Shown here: piece after piece, positions 34,248 through 43,134 of the stretch
How positions within the stretch are numbered: position 1 is the first letter of the stretch
Layout: each line of letters opens with the position of its first letter
Source: Bombiscardovia asteroides_K
GTDB taxonomy: Bacteria > Actinomycetota > Actinomycetes > Actinomycetales > Bifidobacteriaceae
Direction: 5' to 3'
Assembly: GCF_048001765.1 (NCBI RefSeq)
Contig: NZ_CP181447.1
Coordinates: 620,001-684,000 of the forward strand
Length of the DNA stretch: 64,000 bases
Notes under the pieces: model-generated
What the model was told of the DNA's origin: nothing
The model's input: the letters and a program-made list of their open reading frames with translations, nothing else
Database searches by the model: none
Made by a program: the position numbers and the translations under genes

Positions 34248-35527
34248 GTCATCAGACAACAATCAATACAGGTAGTGAAGGTAGACAGGGCGGTTTGTCA
34301 GTCGGGCGTGAGCGCACCTTGGCGGATTGGTCGCCCAGGGAAGATGCAGACCAGTCTCGCAGTCTGGTCATCTTGGGATCCACGGGATCCATCGGCACCC
34401 AGGCTCTGGATCTGATCAGTCGTCATAGGGATCGGTTCCAGGTTACCGGGTTGGCCGCTGGCGGGGCGCATGTCGAGCTCCTGGCCCGTCAGGCCCGCGA
34501 TTTTGGCGTGACCCGTCTGGCTCTGGCCGACAAGGCGCAGGTTCCAGCCCTGCAGCAGGCTCTCAAGGCCCTGGGATTGACCGGCATTCAGGTAGAGGCA
34601 GGCATGGAGGCGGTTCAGGCGCTGGCTGGTTCCGGCAGCGATCTGGTCCTCAATGGCATCACCGGATCAGTCGGTCTGCGTCCATCCATTGCGGCCCTGC
34701 AGGCCGGATCCCAGCTGGCTCTGGCCAACAAGGAGTCCGTGGTGGCCGGCGGCCATCTGCTCTTTGATGCCGAGATAAGACCGGGCCAGATCAACCCGGT
34801 CGATTCCGAGCATTCGGCCATCTGGCAGTCCCTGCGTTCGGGACAGCATGGAGAGGTGGCCCGTCTGGTGGTCACCGCCTCAGGAGGTCCCTTCCGGGGT
34901 TGGAGCCGTCAAGCCATGCGCGAGGTCACACCTGAGCAGGCCCTGAACCATCCGACCTGGTCCATGGGTCCGGTGGTCACCATCAACTCCTCCACCATGG
35001 TCAACAAGGGTCTGGAGGTCATCGAGGCCAGTCGGCTCTTCCGGATCGAGCCCGAGCGGATAACCGTGGTGGTTCACCCCCAGTCCGTGGTCCACTCCAT
35101 GGTCCAGTTCCAGGACGGGGCCACCATAAGCCAGGCCTCGCCTCCGGATATGCGTCTACCCATCGCCCTGGGCCTGTCGGCGCCCGCCCGTCTTGACAAT
35201 GTGGCTGCGGCCTGTGACTGGTCCAAGGCCAGCACCTGGACTTTCGAGCCCTTGGATGACGAGGCTTTTCCAGCGGTCAATCTGGCCAGGCGGGCTCTGG
35301 GAAGCTGCGAGCCTATGACCGCGGTCTTCAACGCCGCCAACGAGCAGGCGGTCAGGGCCTTCCTGGATCACCGGCTGCCTTACTTGGACATCGTCGAAAC
35401 CATCCGTTCGGTCATGGATGCCATGGAAACGCATCTTCCGGGAACATTCACATCCGTGGAGGTAATGGAGCAAGTCGAACATGAGGCGCGCCAAAGGGCT
35501 GATGCTTTGATAGACATGACTGCGTGA
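34244..35527 (+). CDS. dxr: 1-deoxy-D-xylulose 5-phosphate reductoisomerase
   Basis: A 427-residue enzyme making MEP from DXP with NADPH, the committed step of the non-mevalonate isoprenoid pathway. Nucleotide binding is at GSTGSIGTQALDL near residue 46; active-site stretches are NKESVVAGG, PVDSEHSAIWQ and TASGGPFRGW, with NHPTWSMGP and the Glu of NKGLEVIEA. An N-terminal extension of about 40 residues precedes the core. It overlaps the upstream DivIVA-like gene (ATGA) and ispG downstream (GTGA). Confidence 0.97.
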   Translation: MSHQTTINTGSEGRQGGLSVGRERTLADWSPREDADQSRSLVILGSTGSIGTQALDLISRHRDRFQVTGLAAGGAHVELLARQARDFGVTRLALADKAQVPALQQALKALGLTGIQVEAGMEAVQALAGSGSDLVLNGITGSVGLRPSIAALQAGSQLALANKESVVAGGHLLFDAEIRPGQINPVDSEHSAIWQSLRSGQHGEVARLVVTASGGPFRGWSRQAMREVTPEQALNHPTWSMGPVVTINSSTMVNKGLEVIEASRLFRIEPERITVVVHPQSVVHSMVQFQDGATISQASPPDMRLPIALGLSAPARLDNVAAACDWSKASTWTFEPLDDEAFPAVNLARRALGSCEPMTAVFNAANEQAVRAFLDHRLPYLDIVETIRSVMDAMETHLPGTFTSVEVMEQVEHEARQRADALIDMTA

Positions 35528-36753
35528 GTAGCATTCCCAAGACCGAACAGTCATCATCCTCCCAAGGGTTCCGCAAGACAGGCGAGCAGGCCATCAGCCA
35601 GACTCCGCTGCATCCTCGTCGCCGCTCCCGCCGGATCATGGTGGGGCCTGTGCCGGTCGGCGGGGGAGCCCCTATTTCGGTGCAGTCCATGACCAATACG
35701 GTCACTGCTGACATCAATGCCACCTTGCAGCAGATCGCCGAGCTGGCCGCCGCCGGCTGCGATATCGTGCGGGTGGCTGTACCCAGCCAGGACGATGCCG
35801 ACGCGCTTCCCATCATTGCAAAGAAGTCGCCCATTCCGGTCATCGCTGACATCCACTTCCAGAGCAAGTACGTCTTCCAAGCCATCGATGCCGGCTGTGC
35901 AGCCGTCAGGGTCAACCCGGGCAACATCCGCAAGTTCGACCAGGTCGGCCCCGAGATTTGCAAGGCGGCCACCGACGCGGGCATCTCCCTGCGCATTGGC
36001 GTCAATGCCGGCAGCTTGGACAAGGACATCTACGCCCGCTACGGCGGCCCCACCCCCGAGGCCCTGGTCGCCTCGGCCTTGAAAGAAGCCCATATGTTCG
36101 AAGACGTGGGCTTTCACGACTTCAAGATCTCCGTCAAGCACCACGACCCCGTCACCACTGTCCAGACCTACAGGCTCCTGGCATCCAAGGGCGACTGGCC
36201 CCTGCACCTGGGCGTGACCGAGGCCGGGCCCTCCTGGCAGGGGACCATCAAGTCCTGCCTGGCCTTCGGCGCGCTCCTGGCCGAGGGCATCGGCGACACC
36301 ATCCGGGTCTCCCTGTCCGCGCCGCCTGTGGAAGAGGTCAAGGTGGGCTGCAAGATTCTGGAATATCTGGGGTTGCGCCAGCGCCACTTCGACATCATCT
36401 CCTGCCCCTCCTGTGGCAGGGCCCAGGTGGACGTGATCGAGCTGGCCAAGGAGGTCACCGAGGGGCTCAAGGACATCACCGCCCCCATTCGGGTGGCTGT
36501 CATGGGCTGCATCGTCAACGGACCAGGCGAGGCCAGGGAGGCTGACCTGGGAGTGGCTTCGGGCAACGGCAAGGGCCAGATCATCATCAAGGGCAAGGTG
36601 GTGCAGACCGTGCCTGAGGACCAGATCGTCCCCACCCTGCTGGAACGGGCCAAGGAAATCGCCGCTCAGATGGATGCCAAGGCGGCGGCCGAGGGTGAAA
36701 CCCTGCCGGAGGCGGGCCCCATGGTGGTCCCGGTCACCGGCCGTGCCAGCTGA
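35524..36753 (+). CDS. ispG: 4-hydroxy-3-methylbut-2-enyl diphosphate synthase (flavodoxin/ferredoxin type)
   Basis: A 409-residue iron-sulfur enzyme turning MEcPP into HMBPP. The TIM-barrel start VGGGAPISVQSMTNT is followed by the 4Fe-4S ligands C294 and C297 (SCPSCGR) and C329 (MGCIVNGPGEA). The GTG start overlaps the dxr stop, so the two MEP genes are translationally coupled. In many actinobacteria a site-2 protease (rseP) lies between dxr and ispG; here it is absent. Confidence 0.97.
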   Translation: MSSIPKTEQSSSSQGFRKTGEQAISQTPLHPRRRSRRIMVGPVPVGGGAPISVQSMTNTVTADINATLQQIAELAAAGCDIVRVAVPSQDDADALPIIAKKSPIPVIADIHFQSKYVFQAIDAGCAAVRVNPGNIRKFDQVGPEICKAATDAGISLRIGVNAGSLDKDIYARYGGPTPEALVASALKEAHMFEDVGFHDFKISVKHHDPVTTVQTYRLLASKGDWPLHLGVTEAGPSWQGTIKSCLAFGALLAEGIGDTIRVSLSAPPVEEVKVGCKILEYLGLRQRHFDIISCPSCGRAQVDVIELAKEVTEGLKDITAPIRVAVMGCIVNGPGEAREADLGVASGNGKGQIIIKGKVVQTVPEDQIVPTLLERAKEIAAQMDAKAAAEGETLPEAGPMVVPVTGRAS

Positions 36754-36781
36754 GGGCGTAAGCGCCATCCCCGCCACCGGC

Positions 36782-36787
36782 TACAAT
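36782..36787 (+). promoter_or_regulatory. Candidate -10 of a leaderless hydrolase gene
   Basis: TACAAT, close to consensus, overlaps the ATG at 36786 and is followed after 7 nt by an in-frame GTG (36795). A start at the ATG would lie inside the promoter, so GTG is preferred. Confidence 0.5.
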
Positions 36788-36794
36788 GGCCGAC

Positions 36795-38507
36795 GTGTCC
36801 CAAGAGGTTGAGCGTTCCCTCCCTGCAAGCGGGTGGAGCAGGGTCAGGCGGCTGATGACCAGCCTGCCCATCTTCGTCATCCTCATGGGACTGCTGGCCT
36901 CTGTCTCCCACTTGACCGCCGTTCCTTGGAAATACGAACCAGTGGATCAGAATTTCCCCACTCTGACTCCGGACACCGCGGTTACCTTCGACTGGCCTGC
37001 CGGGGTTGCCAGGGATGCCATGGGACAGTACCAGGTCGAATCCCGCCACCAGGAACTGAGCGTGGAAAGGCCCGCCACTGGCGAGCACCAACGCATCAGA
37101 ATTCTAATTCGCGCTCCCAAGGGGGCTTCAGGCCATCGGCCGGCTGTAGTCTTCATGCATGGCGCTGGTTATGGCACCTGTGACAACTCCTTCGGGGACG
37201 TGGCCCGGTCCTTGGCCTCTGCCGGTTTCGTCACCGCTGTACTGGACAAGCCGGTCTGGTCCACCACGGATGCGGACCGGGACTATCCTGCTTCGGCCAG
37301 GGCCTACGAGCGGGTTGCCAATCTTTTGCGCGATCGTGATGATGTGGATGCCTCCAAGGTTGGCATCTATGCCACCAGCGAGAGCACCTGGATCGCCGCC
37401 ATGTTGCTGACCATGGACCACCGGATCGCCTTCCAGATCCTGCTGAGCCCCATGGTCTATTCCCCGCGGCACGCCATGGGCTTCTTCGTGGCCCAGGACT
37501 TCGCCATCGCAGGGGCCAACCAGGGCTACCAGTCGGTGGTCCGTCGGCTCTTCAGCACCGATGCCTCCCTCTTGGGCCTGAACAATCTGGACATCGAACC
37601 CACCGACCGCTACACCTATGCCATTCCCACCCTGTTGGCCTACGGGGCCAAGGATGTGATGACCGCCCAGGTGGAGGGGGTGCAGCGCGTGCTGTCCCAG
37701 GCCCACGCCTCGGGCAACGAGAACGTCACTGTGCGTTCCTACCCGGTCTCCAACCATGTGTTGCGGCTGGGGGATGAGGCCCGGACCGGCACGCCCCTGG
37801 CCGACCACTACCAGCAGGACATGATTGACTGGGCGGTGGGTCAGGTCCATGGCCTGCATCAGACCAGCCCCAGCGTGGGCGGGGCCACCATCCACCAGTC
37901 CATCGCCGTGCCCACTGATCTGCGGGGGCGGCGCTCACTGACCATTTATATGTTCGTCCTGCACCTGCTGACCCTGGTCCTTTTGTTGGCGGCTCTGGTC
38001 ATGGCTATGGTCGCCGGTCTGATGAAATTGTTCCGTCTGCGCCGGCGCAGGGACCCGGTCCTGGGCTTCAGCCATGGCTTCGGCGGCACCTTGGTCACCA
38101 TCACAGGCACCACTCTGGCTACCCTGGTCCTTTTCGGAGCCGGTCTGGGCCAGGTCATCATGGCCGTGGTGCGCCTGGGTTGGGGCGGCGTGCCCGACCA
38201 GGCTGGGGTCAGCTACTGGAGTTGGCCTGTCATCCAGGTGGTCTGCGCCCTGGTCATCTGGGCCTGGTCGCGCACCTTTGCCCGCATGGTCGAGGTAGCC
38301 TCCCTGAGGGGACTGGACCGGCTGCCCGACCAGGTCCGCACAAGCAAGGCTGGCGGCCCTACTTTGCGTCAGCAGATGCGCAACTTGGATCCCAGGCCTG
38401 TTCTGGCCTCCACCCGCTTCGGCGTTGCCCTCTTTATCGTCACCACCCTGGCCATGTTCGGAGTCCTGCTGATCTTCGCCTTCTGGGGCCTGTTCATCTA
38501 CCAATGA
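36795..38507 (+). CDS. Membrane alpha/beta-hydrolase-like protein of unknown function
   Basis: A 570-residue protein. One membrane segment (about 24-42) is followed by an alpha/beta-hydrolase domain (about 100-345) with oxyanion-hole HGAGYG (122-127), a nucleophile elbow ATSES (S195) where both glycines of GxSxG are replaced by Ala and Ser, and a final His in SNHVLRLGD. Four further membrane segments fill the C-terminal third. The hydrolase part is probably outside the cell. The start is GTG at 36795; ATG at 36786 is the alternative. It lies between ispG and recO; substrate unknown. Confidence 0.75.
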   Translation: MSQEVERSLPASGWSRVRRLMTSLPIFVILMGLLASVSHLTAVPWKYEPVDQNFPTLTPDTAVTFDWPAGVARDAMGQYQVESRHQELSVERPATGEHQRIRILIRAPKGASGHRPAVVFMHGAGYGTCDNSFGDVARSLASAGFVTAVLDKPVWSTTDADRDYPASARAYERVANLLRDRDDVDASKVGIYATSESTWIAAMLLTMDHRIAFQILLSPMVYSPRHAMGFFVAQDFAIAGANQGYQSVVRRLFSTDASLLGLNNLDIEPTDRYTYAIPTLLAYGAKDVMTAQVEGVQRVLSQAHASGNENVTVRSYPVSNHVLRLGDEARTGTPLADHYQQDMIDWAVGQVHGLHQTSPSVGGATIHQSIAVPTDLRGRRSLTIYMFVLHLLTLVLLLAALVMAMVAGLMKLFRLRRRRDPVLGFSHGFGGTLVTITGTTLATLVLFGAGLGQVIMAVVRLGWGGVPDQAGVSYWSWPVIQVVCALVIWAWSRTFARMVEVASLRGLDRLPDQVRTSKAGGPTLRQQMRNLDPRPVLASTRFGVALFIVTTLAMFGVLLIFAFWGLFIYQ

Positions 38508-38522
38508 AAGGACGGGACCGTC

Positions 38523-39245
38523 GTGGCCATCTATCGTGACGAGGGCCTGGTCCTCAGAACGGTCAAACTGGGCGAGGCCGACCGGATCGTCACCATTCTG
38601 ACCAGGGGACACGGCAAGGTCAGGGCCGTGGCCAAGGGGGTGCGACGGACTAAGTCCCGCTTCGGCGCACGGCTGGAGCCCTTTATGCGTGACGATCTGC
38701 TCATCTCACGCGGCCGCAACCTGGACATCGTATCCCAGACCGTCTGCATAGCCCCCTATGCGGATGCCATATGCGCCGACTATGACCTCTATGCCAACGG
38801 GGGCGTCATGCTTGAGACCGCCGACAAGCTGGTGGTGGGCGAACATGAGCCGGCTCCGGAGCAATACCGTCTGCTGGTCTCCGCCCTGGCCAGCCTGGCC
38901 GGTCACCGACATGGACCCCGTGACATCGGTGCCTCCTACCTGCTGCGTTCCCTGGCGCTGGCTGGGTGGAGGCCCCGGCTGGATTCCTGCATCGTCTGCG
39001 GCAGGACTGACCAGCTGACCCACTTTTCGGTGCCTGGCGGCGGTGTGGTCTGCAGTCGGGATAGGCCTACTGATGCCGTGGCGGTGGATCCAGCCACCCT
39101 GTCACGTTTCCGGGCGCTGAGCAGCGGGGACTGGTCCAGGCTGGACGGCAAGGGCTCAACCCCCCTCTGCGATGGTCTTGTCGAGAAATGGGGCGAATAT
39201 TACCTGGAGCGGCCCATCAGGTCCCTGCGGCTATTAGATTCTTGA
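38523..39245 (+). CDS. recO: DNA repair protein RecO
   Basis: A 240-residue protein with an N-terminal OB fold (YRDEGLVLRTVKLGEADRIVTILT) and a helical domain with a Cys cluster (CIVCGR, then VCSRD). RecO helps RecR load RecA at gaps and anneals ssDNA. The GTG at 38523 follows AAAGGAC. The recO-uppS neighbourhood is common in actinobacteria. Confidence 0.95.
   Translation: MAIYRDEGLVLRTVKLGEADRIVTILTRGHGKVRAVAKGVRRTKSRFGARLEPFMRDDLLISRGRNLDIVSQTVCIAPYADAICADYDLYANGGVMLETADKLVVGEHEPAPEQYRLLVSALASLAGHRHGPRDIGASYLLRSLALAGWRPRLDSCIVCGRTDQLTHFSVPGGGVVCSRDRPTDAVAVDPATLSRFRALSSGDWSRLDGKGSTPLCDGLVEKWGEYYLERPIRSLRLLDS
39235..39240 (+). promoter_or_regulatory. Weak -10 candidate close to the uppS start
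   Basis: TAGATT ends 8 nt before the uppS ATG and lies within the end of recO. A GAAG ribosome site could alternatively be used from a recO-uppS transcript. Confidence 0.25.
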
Positions 39246-39248
39246 AGC

Positions 39249-40043
39249 ATGAGCTTTGACCCCGTCGATTACACCTCCCTGGATGTGCCTGCAGCCCCCT
39301 TCTCCGACCCCGCTCGCATCCCGCATTTCCCCGAGGGCTCAGTCCCTCGGCACCTGGGTGTGATCATGGACGGGAATGGCCGTTGGGCCAAACAGAGGGG
39401 GATGGAGCGCACCCAGGGCCACCGGGCTGCCGAGCCGGTGGTCTTCGACACCATAGCCGGAGCGATTGAGGCCGGGGTCCGATACCTGAGCCTGTATACC
39501 TTCTCCACGGAAAATTGGAAGCGCTCGCCTGCTGAAGTCCGTTTCCTGATGGGCTTTTCCCGGGATATCATCCATCGTCGAGTGGCCCAGATGGACGACT
39601 GGGGGGTGCGCGTGCGCTGGGCGGGCCGTCGGCCCCGGCTCTGGAAGTCGGTCATCGACGAGCTGGAGGCGGCCATGGAGCGCACCCGGCACAACACTAG
39701 AATCGATGTGATCTTCTGCATCAATTACGGAGGCAGGGCTGAGCTGGCCGATGCAGCCACAGATATCGCCCGGGAGGTGGCAGCCGGGCAGATCAAGGGC
39801 TCCAAGGTGACCGAAAAGATGATCGCCCAGCACCTTTATAACCCCGACATACCGGACTGCGACCTGGTCCTGCGCACCTCGGGGGAACAGCGCACCTCCA
39901 ACTTCCTGCCCTGGCAGGCGGCCTATGCGGAGCTGGCCTTTGTGCCTGAGCTCTTCCCCGACTGCGGGCGCGACGTGCTATGGCGGGCCATCGACGATTA
40001 CATCCATCGGGACAGGCGCTTCGGCGGCGTGGACCAAGTCTAA
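39249..40043 (+). CDS. uppS: Isoprenyl (undecaprenyl) diphosphate synthase
   Basis: A 264-residue cis-prenyltransferase. It holds HLGVIMDGNGRWAKQRG with the catalytic Asp (D41), the FSTENWKR motif, and the C-terminal RTSGEQRTSNFLPWQ and ELAFVPELFPD. It builds the C55 lipid carrier for cell wall synthesis from FPP and IPP, using isoprenoids from the dxr-ispG pathway upstream. It starts 3 nt after the recO stop. Confidence 0.96.
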   Translation: MSFDPVDYTSLDVPAAPFSDPARIPHFPEGSVPRHLGVIMDGNGRWAKQRGMERTQGHRAAEPVVFDTIAGAIEAGVRYLSLYTFSTENWKRSPAEVRFLMGFSRDIIHRRVAQMDDWGVRVRWAGRRPRLWKSVIDELEAAMERTRHNTRIDVIFCINYGGRAELADAATDIAREVAAGQIKGSKVTEKMIAQHLYNPDIPDCDLVLRTSGEQRTSNFLPWQAAYAELAFVPELFPDCGRDVLWRAIDDYIHRDRRFGGVDQV

Positions 40044-40209
40044 AGAAAACAAGACAACTCAATTTGTGAAGTTAGCCATAGTCGTCCAAATTTACACGTC
40101 TGAACACTCTCGTAATGCCCTTGGAAGGTAGTCTGTGTCATATCGCAGCGGAGCAAGCCATGTCTGCTGTGGAATTCAGGGCAGCAAACGAAGCGAAGGA
40201 GTGACAGGC

Positions 40210-41640
40210 GTGGACGACAAGCAGCGCATTATGCAGATCATCGAAGATAAGTCACAGGAGTTCATCGAGGCCGCCGACCACATTTGGGGTACCCCCGAGA
40301 CCAGGTTTGCCGTAAAGGAGTCGGTCCAGCAGCACTACAAGGTGCTGGAGCAGGAGGGCTTTGACATCGAGAAGGGCGTGGGCCATATGGACTATGCCTA
40401 CGTGGCGACCTGGGGATCGGGCCGTCCGGTGATCGGCATCACCGGCGAATACGACGCCCTTGGAGGCCTCAGCCAGGTGGCTGATCTGGGCGAGCACAAG
40501 CCCCTGGTCGAGGGCGGCAATGGGCAAGGCTGCGGCCACAACATCCTGGGCATGGCCGCTGTAGCGGCAGGCGTGGGCATCAAGACCTTCATGGAGGAGA
40601 AGGGGCTCAAGGGGACCATCAAGGTCTTCGGCTGCCCAGCTGAGGAGTCGGGCTACGGCAAGGCCTTCATGGCCAGGGACGGGGTCTTCGACGGGCTGGA
40701 CCTGGCCCTGTCCTGGCATCCCTCGGATGTGACCCAGGCCTGGGGCTCCTCCAGCCTGGCGGTCCTGCAGGCCTACTTCGACTTCACCGGCGTGCCGGCG
40801 CACGCGGCTGCGGCTCCTGAGCTGGGCCGGAGCGCCCTGGATGCCGCTGAGCTCATGAACGTGGGTGTGCAGTTCCTGCGCGAGCACATGATCGATGAGG
40901 CCCGCGTGCACTACGCCTTCATCGACGCAGGCGGCGAGTCGGCCAATGTGGTGCAATCCCACGCCCGGCTCTACTACTTCGTGCGCGCCCCCAGGATGGA
41001 TCAGGCTCAGGATCTGTTCAAGCGTGTGGAGAAGATTGCCCAGGGTGCGGCCCTGATGACCGAGACCCAGGTCAAGGAGGAGTTCGACGCGGCCTGCTAC
41101 AACTTCATCCCCAACCATCCGCTGACCGAGGCCATAGACAGGAACCTGGACCTCGTCGGCCCCCTACCACTGGACCAGCAGGAGCTGGACTACGAACGCC
41201 GCTACACCGACACGGTCCCCGAGGCCGGCAAGCAGCGGGTGCTCAGCCGTACCAAGGCCGCCTTCCCTGATCTTCCGGATGAGGAAGTCAGGAAGATGGC
41301 CGAGTCCACCATGGCCCTGAAGAAGTACCCGCTGGCCTTCACGGATACGGCATCGGGGTCCACCGACGTTGGCGATGTCAGCTGGCAGACGCCCACCGCC
41401 CAGTTCAGCGGCGGGTTCGAGCCCCAGGGAACCTCACCGCACTCCTGGCAGTGGGCGGCCAACGGCAAGTCCTCGGTGGCCCACAAGGGTCTGCTGGCTG
41501 CAGGCAAGACCCTGGCTCTGACCGCCTATGATGCCTTTACCGACCCGGACCTGGTCAAGGCCGCCAAGGAGGACTTCGACAAGACCTTCGCCGGCCAGGA
41601 GTACAAGGTCGTCATCCCTGACGATGTGATGCCCCACTGA
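40210..41640 (+). CDS. M20 family amidohydrolase (AbgB/aminobenzoyl-glutamate hydrolase-like)
   Basis: A 476-residue metallo-amidohydrolase with ITGEYDALGGL, GCGHNILG (metal-binding His), the Glu pair in GCPAEESGYGK and a dimerisation domain with FTGVPAHAAAAPELGRSA. It closely resembles AbgB-type hydrolases, which split p-aminobenzoyl-glutamate and related acyl amides. The GTG at 40210 has AAGGAG 8 nt upstream; in-frame codons back to 40135 are less likely. The upstream 166 bp (40044-40209) hold no gene and no clear promoter. It is followed by an MFS carrier gene. Confidence 0.87.
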   Translation: MDDKQRIMQIIEDKSQEFIEAADHIWGTPETRFAVKESVQQHYKVLEQEGFDIEKGVGHMDYAYVATWGSGRPVIGITGEYDALGGLSQVADLGEHKPLVEGGNGQGCGHNILGMAAVAAGVGIKTFMEEKGLKGTIKVFGCPAEESGYGKAFMARDGVFDGLDLALSWHPSDVTQAWGSSSLAVLQAYFDFTGVPAHAAAAPELGRSALDAAELMNVGVQFLREHMIDEARVHYAFIDAGGESANVVQSHARLYYFVRAPRMDQAQDLFKRVEKIAQGAALMTETQVKEEFDAACYNFIPNHPLTEAIDRNLDLVGPLPLDQQELDYERRYTDTVPEAGKQRVLSRTKAAFPDLPDEEVRKMAESTMALKKYPLAFTDTASGSTDVGDVSWQTPTAQFSGGFEPQGTSPHSWQWAANGKSSVAHKGLLAAGKTLALTAYDAFTDPDLVKAAKEDFDKTFAGQEYKVVIPDDVMPH

Positions 41641-41732
41641 CCTACCTATTGTTCGGCTGCCGCCGGACCCGATGATCTCTGCGGATCACTTTGTCCGGCG
41701 GCGGTCGGCTTCGACTGAAGGATGACAGACCA

Positions 41733-42929
41733 ATGGCAATCAAGCAATCCTCAAAAACGGCGAGCGGAACGCTGATCTTCTCCCTGATGGCCGGTTACTC
41801 GATCGTGTACATGGACAAGAACATGATCTCGACCGCCATCATCCCCATCTCCGAGCAGTTCCACCTTGACTCGGGGCAGACAGGCATCATCATGTCGGCC
41901 TTCTTCCTGGGCTACTCGCTCATGCAGATACCCAGCGGCTGGCTGGCCGACCGGCTTGGGGCCAAGCGTGTGCTGATGGCCTCCATGATCATCATTGGTC
42001 TGTTCAGCTACCTGTTCGGCCTGGCCAATGGTCTGGTCTTCTTCATCATCGTCCGGTTCTTCGCTGGCATGGGCCACGGCGGCTATCCTCCCTCCTGCTC
42101 CAAGTCGATTGCGGAGAACTTCCCCCAGGAAAGGCGTACCTTCGTACAGTCGCTGATTCTATCGACCTCGGGCATCGGCGGCATTCTGGCCTTCGTCCTG
42201 GGAGCCAACCTGGTTGCCATCAACTGGCATCTGGCCTACGCCGTGCTGGGCACCCTCTACCTGTTGGCCTTTGTCTGCATCCTGATCTTCGTGCCCTCCA
42301 AGCCACGCCAGCCCGAGGTTGACCAGAAGCCCGGAACCAAGGGTGCAGGGTTCCTGGAGGTTCTGAAGAATCGGAACGTGTTGGTCCTCTTCGTGGCCAT
42401 GCTTCTGCTCAACATCCTCTTGTACGGCAATATCTCCTGGATGCCCACCTTCATCAAAAATACCTTCGGACTCTCGATCGGTCAGGCCGGCATTCTGCTG
42501 GCGGTCAATGCGGTCTTTACGACCGTCGCCACCATCTATGCTGGTCAGCTGCTCTCGAAGCTCTTCCTGGGCAGGGAGAAGGTTGCCATCCTGGGTGCCG
42601 GGCTGATCAGTGCCGTCCTGGTCGTCTGCTTTGTCTTCTCGCGCAACATCTGGCTCTCCCTCCTGCTGCTGATCCTGGTATCCTGCGTCTCCGTGGTGGC
42701 CTTCACCGGCATCTTCACCTGGCCCCACAAGATCATGGACCCGCACATCATCGGTTCCGCCATTGGCATCATCAACACCGGCGGCACCCTGGGCGGATTC
42801 CTGGCCCCCATGATCATCGGCTACCTGGTCAAGGCAGCCGGCGGCTCCTTCGTCGGGGCCTTCCTCTTCATGGGTGCGGCGGCCATCGCCTCCGGGCTTA
42901 TGGCTCTGTTGGTCAAGGTCGGCAAGTAA
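41733..42929 (+). CDS. MFS transporter, probably paired with the M20 amidohydrolase
   Basis: A 398-residue, 12-TMS major-facilitator protein with the N-terminal anion/organophosphate-like pattern YMDKNMISTAIIPISEQF and motif A GWLADRLGAKR. The ATG at 41733 has AAGGA upstream. It lies 92 bp after the amidohydrolase and likely carries its substrate or product (inference from order). It resembles anion:cation symporter-type or sugar-phosphate-type carriers more than AbgT. A strong terminator follows. Confidence 0.85.
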   Translation: MAIKQSSKTASGTLIFSLMAGYSIVYMDKNMISTAIIPISEQFHLDSGQTGIIMSAFFLGYSLMQIPSGWLADRLGAKRVLMASMIIIGLFSYLFGLANGLVFFIIVRFFAGMGHGGYPPSCSKSIAENFPQERRTFVQSLILSTSGIGGILAFVLGANLVAINWHLAYAVLGTLYLLAFVCILIFVPSKPRQPEVDQKPGTKGAGFLEVLKNRNVLVLFVAMLLLNILLYGNISWMPTFIKNTFGLSIGQAGILLAVNAVFTTVATIYAGQLLSKLFLGREKVAILGAGLISAVLVVCFVFSRNIWLSLLLLILVSCVSVVAFTGIFTWPHKIMDPHIIGSAIGIINTGGTLGGFLAPMIIGYLVKAAGGSFVGAFLFMGAAAIASGLMALLVKVGK

Positions 42930-43070
42930 AGCCGAGATTAAGGCGGCTGTGACGGTGTCATGGCCGCTGGTCCATGGCAAGGAGTCACTGTGAAAGGACC
43001 GGTATCTCTTCTAGGATCTCCGATTCTTTGGTTCTGAACATGGCTGCTTGAAGGCGATGCTTGCAAGATA

Positions 43071-43110
43071 AAGGGCCCGCCCCCTGAGGGATTTCAGGGG
43101 GCGGGCCCTT
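43071..43110. terminator. Strong bidirectional terminator
   Basis: A perfect 17-bp stem (43071-43087 with 43094-43110) with a 6-nt loop between the convergent MFS and GH32 genes. The rest of the 205-bp spacer is unremarkable. Confidence 0.92.
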
Positions 43111-43134
43111 CCTGTGCCGACTAGAGGAGTAGGA

